A DNA stretch of 64,000 bases. Source: Methanomassiliicoccus sp. (GTDB taxonomy: Archaea; Thermoplasmatota; Thermoplasmata; Methanomassiliicoccales; Methanomassiliicoccaceae). Shown piece after piece: positions 57,539-64,000 of this stretch. The stretch covers positions 248,001-312,000 of the forward strand of contig JAWQJJ010000002.1 of NCBI GenBank assembly GCA_033485155.1, read 5' to 3'. The notes below the pieces were generated by a model. The model saw only the letters and a program-made list of their open reading frames with translations, did no database searches and was not told the origin of the DNA. A program made the translations under genes and the position numbers. Position 1 is the stretch's first letter; the number at the start of each line of letters is the position of its first letter.

Positions 57539-60247
57539 TCAGATCCTCGGCCGATACCGTTTCGCCACCACGAGGATGATGGTCGCCGCCGCGATGATGC
57601 CCAGCACCGCGAACACCAGGACGGTCTCGGAGATCGGGCCGCTCTCGGCGGACGGGGCGCCCGCCCGGCTGAGCGGGGAAAAGCTCTGGGCGACCCGGTC
57701 GAAGATCGGGGCGTAGGACTGATAAGCCCCTTCAGGAGTCTCGCAGGTAAACATCCAGTAGCGATGGCTTGGCCCGTCCACGATGTAGTAGACCTCCTGG
57801 ATCATCGTTATATTGTTCTGCGGATCTGTCCACGTGATGGAGAACACCATGGCGGTATGATCGGAAATGCTCAGGATGCGTGCCCCCTCATACACCGAGG
57901 CCTCGATGCCCCTGGCCTTCAGTCCGGGAAGGAACTTGTTCGGGACCAGGGATGGCAGATAGGCGGGGTCGTCCCGGAGCGACGGATCGGTGCCGTTCTC
58001 AAGGAGGATGGTGACATGAAGCTCCCCGACGCGAGGGCCGGTGAGCTTGAGCGATGCTGTGGTATCGCCAATGACGGCCTCTCGCTTGAGGGTCCAGTTA
58101 TCCGGCACCATCAGCTGGTAGTCGCCCAGCATGCGATAGTAAGCATAACCCTGGGTCCCCGGAGGAGCGACCACCGGGGTGATGTTGTCGGCCTTGATCT
58201 TCACCCCGCTGATCACGTGCTCGAAGGTCGGCCACAGGTCTATGAAGTTGGTGTCGGAAGCCGAGCACTTGATGAGCCAGCGGTTCCCGTTGACCTCGTC
58301 CACGATCAGCGCATAAGCCTCCTGGATGCCCTGGGCGGTAAGGCGGATCTTCCACACTCCGGCGGTCAGGTAGGAGATTGCGGTGTGATTGACGTCCCCG
58401 ACCATCTCCGCCGGCTCGCCCCCTTTGATGGTGTCCGAGAGGACCGTCTGGGCGTAGGTGTCGATATAGGCCTGGTTCGCCCTGACCGAGGTGTCGTGGG
58501 CGATATCCACGAGAACGGTGGTGCTGACGCTGTTGTACGACGGCCCGGTGATCGTCAGTTCCCACCCCCTGGAGTCCCGTTGGACCGTCCAATCGGCGGG
58601 CGAGGGCATACTGAAGTTGTCACCATAATCGACCGTCCCTCCCGCCCATCCGGAGGCTGTGTCATCGACCACTGTGAAGGTCCACGAGTCGTTCACTTCG
58701 AGGCCGTCGGTCGAGACGCGGGCGGTCACGGTATTGTCGCCGACCAGGTCCAGGCCGGACGGGATGGTGGCGACGAACCTCGAGGGATCGTCAGGTCCGG
58801 CGACCGCGCTCAGGGCCAGGTCGTTAACCGTGACGGTAGCGTTGGCCTTGTAGGGCGGAGGCGACGCCGCGGTCATCTCCAGGACGATGCGGTCGGGGCT
58901 GACGGTGGAGCTCGAGCCTGCCGCCGGCTCGACTAGGTTCAACATCGGCCGGAGGGCCGTGGCCTCGGCGGAGCCGCTGACGAAGGTCCAGGTGGCTGGG
59001 ACGGTCGTTCCCCCCCAAGGAACGTCGACCTCCACGGCGTGGGTGCCGGGAGAGAGCGCAGAGGTCAGGTTGATCTGGTAGACGTCGGAGCTCATCCGCA
59101 GCACGGGATACACCGTGCCGTCGACGGTTGCGGTGATCGACGAAGCCTCGATCACCGGATCGTGGGTTATGTTGAACCGGACGTAAGCGGGAGAGTAAGC
59201 GTACACCGCGTCCGCGGCGGGGGAGTTGGCCTCGATCTCCGGGCCGATCGTCTCCAGGGTGAGCGGGGCAGCGGTGCCCACGACCCAGCTGTCGGCGGTG
59301 GGAACGATTGGCCCAGTCTCGTAGCTCACATACTTCCTGGAGAGCTGGTTGCCGGAATGATCGAAAGCGTAGATGACGGACTGGCCGGCAGGGTAAGTCC
59401 CTCCCGTGCTGATGCCGTAGATCACCGAGTCGTCCCGGGAGAGGGCGACTCCGGAGGGGTATGACGGCATGCTGAAGACCGTCTCGAGGGCCATCGTGGA
59501 TAGAGAGACTACCTGTATGCCCGCCGCGTTGGTGCACGCCAGATAGATGCGGTCGTTAGTAGCCTCGAACTGGGCCAGCTTGCCGGTGACGGACCCCAGC
59601 TGGCCGGTCTTGGAGGGAATCGCTGTGGAGCCCCCGGCGAGAGAATAACTTATGATGACGGTATCGGCGGCACTCCCCATGGTCGCTGCCAAAAGCACTG
59701 TCCGGGCCTCATTGGTCCTTAGGATGCAGGTGTTGGCCAGTCCCGTGTCCACACCCAGGCCGGCGACGTAACCTGAGGACGGGTTATAAGTATCGATGTA
59801 CGAACTGCTCTCGTACGTGACATATATGCCGCCATCGGCGCCGAAACAGAGGCTCTTCACGTTCCCGCTCTGTGAGCTGATGGCGCTCGACGAGGTCGGC
59901 ACTCCCGCTGTCAAGGTCAAGATGTATATGGTCGCGCCACAGGCGACCGCCAGCTTGGTTCCGTCGGCGCTGAGGTCCATGGAGTCTACGTAGGAGCTTG
60001 CCCCACTGAGTCCCTCGGAGGTCCTTGCCCCGGTCTGATAGTTGTACGCGGTGATCTGCGAATTGCCTCCGTAGTAGATGTACGGCAGAGAGGGGTTGGC
60101 GATGAGCTCCTGATTACCGTTCAGGGGCTCTGCCCCGCTTAACCTCGCTTCGGCCGGGCCGGAGACCAGGACCAGGGGGGAGAGCGAGCACACCAAAAGG
60201 ATGGCGGCAATGGCTACAGCTGGCGGTCTCTGACCCTGGGGTAACAA
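57539..60247 (-). CDS. Large anchored surface protein with propeller and PsbP/DcrB-like domains
   Basis: A 902-residue exported protein. A signal peptide (1-34) precedes a seven-bladed-type propeller (about 45-340, 'ADGTKLAVACGATIYILTL') and two Ig-like domains (about 345-545, 'YVRFNITHDPVIEASSITAT'). Two repeats of about 150 residues (550-695 and 705-860) follow, each opening 'M..P.DWT..R' and containing 'WELTITGPSYNS'/'ASLKLTGPRVGE', a PsbP/DcrB-like pattern. One C-terminal membrane helix and the tail KRYRPRI close it. The TTG start has GAGGA six bases upstream. It stands outside the cell; the ligand is unknown. Confidence 0.82.
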   Translation of the reverse strand: MLPQGQRPPAVAIAAILLVCSLSPLVLVSGPAEARLSGAEPLNGNQELIANPSLPYIYYGGNSQITAYNYQTGARTSEGLSGASSYVDSMDLSADGTKLAVACGATIYILTLTAGVPTSSSAISSQSGNVKSLCFGADGGIYVTYESSSYIDTYNPSSGYVAGLGVDTGLANTCILRTNEARTVLLAATMGSAADTVIISYSLAGGSTAIPSKTGQLGSVTGKLAQFEATNDRIYLACTNAAGIQVVSLSTMALETVFSMPSYPSGVALSRDDSVIYGISTGGTYPAGQSVIYAFDHSGNQLSRKYVSYETGPIVPTADSWVVGTAAPLTLETIGPEIEANSPAADAVYAYSPAYVRFNITHDPVIEASSITATVDGTVYPVLRMSSDVYQINLTSALSPGTHAVEVDVPWGGTTVPATWTFVSGSAEATALRPMLNLVEPAAGSSSTVSPDRIVLEMTAASPPPYKANATVTVNDLALSAVAGPDDPSRFVATIPSGLDLVGDNTVTARVSTDGLEVNDSWTFTVVDDTASGWAGGTVDYGDNFSMPSPADWTVQRDSRGWELTITGPSYNSVSTTVLVDIAHDTSVRANQAYIDTYAQTVLSDTIKGGEPAEMVGDVNHTAISYLTAGVWKIRLTAQGIQEAYALIVDEVNGNRWLIKCSASDTNFIDLWPTFEHVISGVKIKADNITPVVAPPGTQGYAYYRMLGDYQLMVPDNWTLKREAVIGDTTASLKLTGPRVGELHVTILLENGTDPSLRDDPAYLPSLVPNKFLPGLKARGIEASVYEGARILSISDHTAMVFSITWTDPQNNITMIQEVYYIVDGPSHRYWMFTCETPEGAYQSYAPIFDRVAQSFSPLSRAGAPSAESGPISETVLVFAVLGIIAAATIILVVAKRYRPRI

Positions 60248-60411
60248 TCAGATTCCTCGGCTAGGACACCCCTTAGGAATATAATAGCTTTACTAATTTA
60301 TAAGAATCATCATTAAACGATCGACCCGCCGTGTGGATATGGACCATGTGAATGGACTGCTGGCCGAATCCGAGGGGCGTACATAAAGAAAGAGGAGTTT
60401 ACCACGCCGGG

Positions 60412-60431
60412 CCTCGGGAACCACGGCGTGG
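60412..60431 (-). terminator. Hairpin after the winged-helix gene
   Basis: CCACGCCG (60412-60419) pairs perfectly with CGGCGTGG (60424-60431) across a short loop. On the minus strand it lies 23 bases after the stop of the gene at 60455 and is followed by a CTCTTTCTTT stretch. Confidence 0.6.
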
Positions 60432-60454
60432 AAAAGCTTCGATGATGGTCGTTT

Positions 60455-60901
60455 TCACTTGGTCGCCAGGCCTTCGGCCTCGGCGCTGGATACGATCTCG
60501 TTGGATATCGCAGTGGAGCATACTTCCCGTACCACGCTCATGGTCTGGCCGTTCTTCCACACGATGCTGATCTCGATAAGCCCATTGGACACGTCGACCC
60601 CGAAGGTCTTCATGGACGAGCTGTACATCGATGCCTTGCCCCGGGTCGAGGTGCGAACCTTCCCGGTCTCAGCGAGTAGCCCGATGCCCGCCATCTTCTC
60701 CACCAGCTTGTAGCAGGTGGCCAAGGGTATCGCGGTCACGGTCGAGATCTCGCGAACGGTCAGGTCACGCCTGGCGGTCGCCGCCATGATGATCAGTACC
60801 GAGTTGTCTACCAACGACTCGGCCAGTTCTTCCCGGTGAGCATTTGCAGTCCTTATTGCCTCAAGGATGCAAAGTTCCTCCTGGTCTGCTGAAATTCTCA
60901 T
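60455..60901 (-). CDS. Winged helix-turn-helix transcriptional regulator
   Basis: A 148-residue DNA-binding protein. After a helical N terminus ('LCILEAIRTANAHREELAES'), the winged helix lies at about residues 36-92: 'SVLIIMAATARRDLTVREIS', recognition helix 'IPLATCYKLVEKMAGIGLLA' and wing 'ETGKVRTSTRGKASMYSSSM', ArsR-like. The C-terminal 50 residues form a small alpha/beta domain. The ATG at 60901 has GGAGG nine bases upstream; a GTG at 60979 adds 26 residues with no ribosome site. It is not in an operon; targets are unknown. Confidence 0.82.
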   Translation of the reverse strand: MRISADQEELCILEAIRTANAHREELAESLVDNSVLIIMAATARRDLTVREISTVTAIPLATCYKLVEKMAGIGLLAETGKVRTSTRGKASMYSSSMKTFGVDVSNGLIEISIVWKNGQTMSVVREVCSTAISNEIVSSAEAEGLATK

Positions 60902-61087
60902 TACAGAGTGCCTCCGTACTGAGTATTCCGGAAGTATAGATGCCTTATTAATCTTTTTACCGGCATATTCGTATTCCACACAAATTATGTGCCGGCCAGA
61001 TTGACTATGCGGACTGATATTAATGTCCCCTGACCGACCTTTTGCTGATAATTCTATAATAATATAAAGATTTGGGGCCAGAGCGGT

Positions 61088-62314
61088 CTAGCCTTTGGCC
61101 AGCTCGCTCTGGGCTATGGTCTGGTCGATCTCCGCCTTAAGCTCCTCCGGAATGTTCCGGATGCCGACCTCTAGGAACCCGCGGACGATCATGCCCACCG
61201 CCTCCTCCTCGGTCAGACCGCGGGACATGATGTACTCCACCTGGTCCCGGGCGATCTTGCCCAGCGAAGCCTCATGGGTCATCTCCACGTCCGGCACCCG
61301 GGCCTCCAGCTCAGGTATGGCGATGTTCGCACCCTTGTTCCCCAGGATGAGGCCGCGGCACTCCAGATGGGCCTTGATATCCGGGGCTTCGCCGACCAGC
61401 CGGCCGCGGTTGATCACCGTGCCGCCGGTGGTGATTGATCGGGAGATGATCTCGGCCTTGGACCCCGGAGCGCTGAGGATGGCCCGGGAACCCAGGTCCA
61501 GCTCCGCGCCCGGTTGGGCGACAGCCACGGTATTGAAGTGGGCGACGGCCCCCCTGCCGACCAGCTTGGCGGTGGGATAGGTCTGCACGCTGCGGACCTT
61601 CTTGAGAATGACATAGTTATTCACGTACGACCCGCCTTCCTCCACTACGATCCCGGTGCGAGGCCGCACCCCCACCTGCTCGGCCCAGTTGTGTATCATC
61701 GTAAAGGTGAGCTTCCCACCTTTATGGACATAGAACTCCGAGATGCCCATGTGGATCGCCCGCTCGACATGGGGACTGGTGGCGCATCCGGTGACGACCT
61801 CGAGGGAAGCGCCCTCCTCCACGATGATGATGTTGTGGATGGTCTGGGCGGTGTTCTCGTGGCCCACCATCAGGCAGGTCTGTACCGGCAGCTTGACCTT
61901 CTGCCCCGGCAGCGCCCGAATGAAGTAGCCCGGAGCATCGGCGAGGTAGGTGCTAGCAGTATACTTATCGGCGTCGGGCTGCACCGCCTGCCAGGAATAA
62001 TCCTTGAGCCAATCGTGCTTCTTCAGAGCCTCGCGGGTGTCCATCAGCTCGAACCCCTTTCCCAGGGTGGAGGAAGCGATCACCGAGTTGTCGAGGATGA
62101 CGAAGCTGCCCTCCCGCCCCTGCTCCGAAGGGACGACCCCGGAGCGTAGGAGGGTGTCCTGCAGCTCGTCAGGAAGCTTCACCAGGCTGGATTCCAGAGG
62201 TATATCGTTGGCGCCCTCCCTGAACTTACTGAGATCGAAATCCTCCCCGAAGCTGGCTTTCTTCTGCAGGGCGCTTTCCGCACGCTTCTTCAGTTCATCC
62301 TTACTAGCCGACAT
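61088..62314 (-). CDS. sufB: Fe-S cluster assembly scaffold SufB/SufD family
   Basis: A 408-residue scaffold protein of the SUF system, which builds iron-sulphur clusters with SufC. The beta-helical core ends in 'IKAHLECRGLILGNKGANIA', whose cysteine matches the conserved SufB Cys, and 'EMTHEASLGKIARDQVEYIM' carries the His/Glu pair. 'MSRGLTEEEAVGMIVRGFLE' is the C-terminal signature. The ATG at 62314 overlaps the end of sufC by 25 bases and has GAGGAG eight bases upstream; longer upstream starts are inside sufC. Archaea often use this SufBC pair alone. An AT-rich T-run follows the stop. Confidence 0.93.
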   Translation of the reverse strand: MSASKDELKKRAESALQKKASFGEDFDLSKFREGANDIPLESSLVKLPDELQDTLLRSGVVPSEQGREGSFVILDNSVIASSTLGKGFELMDTREALKKHDWLKDYSWQAVQPDADKYTASTYLADAPGYFIRALPGQKVKLPVQTCLMVGHENTAQTIHNIIIVEEGASLEVVTGCATSPHVERAIHMGISEFYVHKGGKLTFTMIHNWAEQVGVRPRTGIVVEEGGSYVNNYVILKKVRSVQTYPTAKLVGRGAVAHFNTVAVAQPGAELDLGSRAILSAPGSKAEIISRSITTGGTVINRGRLVGEAPDIKAHLECRGLILGNKGANIAIPELEARVPDVEMTHEASLGKIARDQVEYIMSRGLTEEEAVGMIVRGFLEVGIRNIPEELKAEIDQTIAQSELAKG

Positions 62315-63039
62315 TTGACACACTCCTCGTAGCCCTTCGCGCGGATTTCCCTCAACAGCTCCCTCGGATTGCCAGCGCAGGAGATGGTGCCGTTGCACAG
62401 CACGTACCCGCGGTCTGCCTCCATGTAGTCTAAAATCTGCCCGGTGTGGGTGATGACCAGGGCGCTCTTGCCCTCACGCTCCCGCCTCCCGGCGCAGGTG
62501 ATGCCGCCGGCGATCAGATCATGGATCATCTTACCGACCTTCTCGATGCTCTCCAGGTCGACTCCCGACTCCGGCTCGTCCAGGAGATACATGCAGGGAT
62601 TCTGCGCTGCCAGCTGGAGCAGCTCGGAGCGCTTGATCTCGCCGCCGGAGAACCCCACGTTGACATCCCGGTCCAGGAACCTGTCCATCCCCAGGGTGCC
62701 GGCCAGGGCGTTGGGGTCCACTTTCCCGTGACCGGTGACACGAAGCATGGTCTTCAGCTGCACTCCAACCAGGTTCGGGGGGCGCTGGGACATCAGCCCA
62801 ATACCGAGCTTGGCCCGCTCGTGAATGGGCATGTCCGTGATGTCCTTACCGTCCAGGACTATCTGGCCGCTGACTACCTTGTAGTTGCCCAATCCCATGA
62901 TGGTAGAGAGGAGGGTCGATTTGCCCGAGCCGTTGGGCCCGAACAGCACGCTGGTGGAGCCGGACATGACCGAGAGGTTTATGTCCTTCAGCACGCGGCG
63001 GTTGCCCACCTCGACAGTGAGGTTCTTGATCTCTAACAT
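62290..63039 (-). CDS. sufC: Fe-S cluster assembly ATPase SufC
   Basis: A 249-residue ABC-type ATPase of the SUF system. Walker A is GPNGSGKST, the signature 'FSGGEIKRSELLQL', Walker B 'MYLLDEPESGVD' and the switch His in 'LVITHTGQIL'; the 'GGEIKR' form and 'PESGVD' are specific to SufC. It powers cluster assembly on SufB in the cytoplasm. The stop of this gene lies inside the start of sufB, so the two are translated together. A likely promoter is in the 80-base gap upstream, which is only moderately AT-rich. Confidence 0.94.
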   Translation of the reverse strand: MLEIKNLTVEVGNRRVLKDINLSVMSGSTSVLFGPNGSGKSTLLSTIMGLGNYKVVSGQIVLDGKDITDMPIHERAKLGIGLMSQRPPNLVGVQLKTMLRVTGHGKVDPNALAGTLGMDRFLDRDVNVGFSGGEIKRSELLQLAAQNPCMYLLDEPESGVDLESIEKVGKMIHDLIAGGITCAGRREREGKSALVITHTGQILDYMEADRGYVLCNGTISCAGNPRELLREIRAKGYEECVKCRLVRMN

Positions 63040-63141
63040 GGTCCTCCCGCCCTTAGAACCAAATCGTTGATAATAACCCTTTCATAGCTTCGAACGGAAG
63101 AACCGAACCTCCTGGAGGCTAAATAGCCGTCTTAACAGTGT

Positions 63142-64000
63142 TCAATCCGTCGCCCTCCACCATCGCAGCCTCTGGCGTCCCCCGCCCTTGGTCCGGACCC
63201 CGGAGACCTTCGTGCCGTACGGGAACAGGTCGATGATGAATAATATGGCCACGCTGACGACGATGGCCCCCACGTACATCAGGAGGTAGAATCCTACGTC
63301 GGAGGCGAACAGGCCGACGGCCCACAGGCGGTTCACCACGATCGCGAGCGCTAGGATATGCACCATATAGATCCCGAACGAGTATCGTCCCAGGACCTCG
63401 AAGAGCGAAGAGATCATCCCTTGCCTGGAGGCCAGCACGGCCGAGGCCCGGTATACCAGGGAGGAAGCGAGGATGGCGTACGGTACGACGACCATGGCCC
63501 ACAAGAAGGACCCTTTTCCCATGAGCCCCATGCCTATGGGCATGGCCAGGACGATGACGGCCATAGGCAGGCGGCCGATCCCGTTGATGCTCCGGAGGCC
63601 GGTCCCGGGGGTGCGAGCGAGGTACATGCCCAGGGCGAAGAACAGGAGGTATCCCGGGAACAGCAGCTCGGCCAGTCGGCCTCCGGCGTTGTCGGTGGGC
63701 AGGGAGAGGGCGTTGACCGAGTCGGTGGTGGCACCGAGCAGGACAGCCCACCACGCCACGTACAATATGCCGGCGTACACCGGCAGCTTCCAGGCCTTGC
63801 GGGCGACGATCAGTCGATCCAGCCAAATCGAAAGGAAGGGGAACAGGAGGTACATCTGGATCATCGCCCCGAGAAACCAGAAGACCCCAGTGGTGTCGAA
63901 CAGTAGGTAGGACCATGCCGCCTGGAACAGGTCGGTCTGACCCATGATAAGGTAGTTGTAGAGCAGGTAGACGGTGGAGAAGAAGATGTATGGGGGCACT
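63142..64000 (-). CDS. Acyltransferase family 3 membrane protein, N terminus beyond window
   Basis: The last 286 residues of a multipass membrane acyltransferase (OafA/NodX-like). The frame is open to the window edge, so the start is missing; the GTG at 63999 is internal. Eight hydrophobic segments are visible, with 'FWFLGAMIQMYLLFPFLSIW', the motif that in this family follows the first helices, and 'LGRYSFGIYMVHILALAIVV', which contains the conserved YxxHI near the C terminus. The catalytic Arg/His of helix 1-2 would lie outside the window. It would O-acylate a sugar on the outer surface, in line with the other surface-glycan genes. A basic tail closes it. Confidence 0.85.
   Translation of the reverse strand, partial: VPPYIFFSTVYLLYNYLIMGQTDLFQAAWSYLLFDTTGVFWFLGAMIQMYLLFPFLSIWLDRLIVARKAWKLPVYAGILYVAWWAVLLGATTDSVNALSLPTDNAGGRLAELLFPGYLLFFALGMYLARTPGTGLRSINGIGRLPMAVIVLAMPIGMGLMGKGSFLWAMVVVPYAILASSLVYRASAVLASRQGMISSLFEVLGRYSFGIYMVHILALAIVVNRLWAVGLFASDVGFYLLMYVGAIVVSVAILFIIDLFPYGTKVSGVRTKGGGRQRLRWWRATD

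Overview
The window reads as a chromosomal segment of a GC-rich archaeon, most plausibly a euryarchaeote of the Thermoplasmatota (Methanomassiliicoccales-like); the lineage is an inference. The support is AT-rich TATA-type promoters in otherwise GC-rich DNA, several apparently leaderless genes, frequent TTG/GTG starts, an archaeal-type SufC-SufB pair, and many secreted proteins with Ig-like, propeller or beta-helix domains, several held by one C-terminal membrane helix. TAG is used as an ordinary stop by several genes, so nothing here points to heavy pyrrolysine use. No transposase, phage gene or CRISPR array was seen.

Layout. Bases 1-9250 hold the end of a flippase, a secreted Ig/beta-helix protein, two GT4 glycosyltransferases, a PIG-L deacetylase, a FemAB-like transferase and a GT-C-like membrane protein. 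Bases 9500-25650 are a mixed housekeeping and cell-surface block: a propeller protein, an ABC exporter, a gamma-carbonic-anhydrase-like protein, an HD-domain protein, a tRNA-Cys-like element, an MFS transporter, two related Ig-domain surface proteins, an RHH regulator and a multi-PAS histidine kinase. Bases 25800-57100 are a large surface-polysaccharide locus: GT4 enzymes, three ATP-grasp or PaaK-like ligases on one side and more beyond, Gmd/GDP-fucose synthase, Wzt/Wzm-type exporter parts, a flippase, an enolase-like/histidine-phosphatase/PaaK-like operon, four CelD/FemAB-like GNAT proteins, and a GINT1-like formyltransferase/propeller fusion. Bases 57100-64000 hold a VOC protein, a 902-aa surface protein, a winged-helix regulator, SufB and SufC, and a truncated acyltransferase.

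How the genes may work together. GT4 and GT-C enzymes, GDP-fucose synthesis and the Wzx/Wzt-Wzm parts would build and export a surface glycan. Around them are enzymes that would expose an amino group (PIG-L), activate carboxylates (two PaaK-like and two ATP-grasp proteins) and transfer acyl or aminoacyl groups (five FemAB/CelD-like proteins, one GNAT). I infer a glycan N-acylation or aminoacylation system whose acyl donor may come from the divergent enolase/phosphatase/ligase operon. This is the most interesting candidate for an undescribed system here.

Several genes appear to start at non-standard codons. A CTG start is strongly supported by paralogue alignment, an ATA start is suggested by Shine-Dalgarno position, and two membrane proteins have no ordinary start before a conserved first helix. 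Simple ATG-based annotation would shorten all of these.
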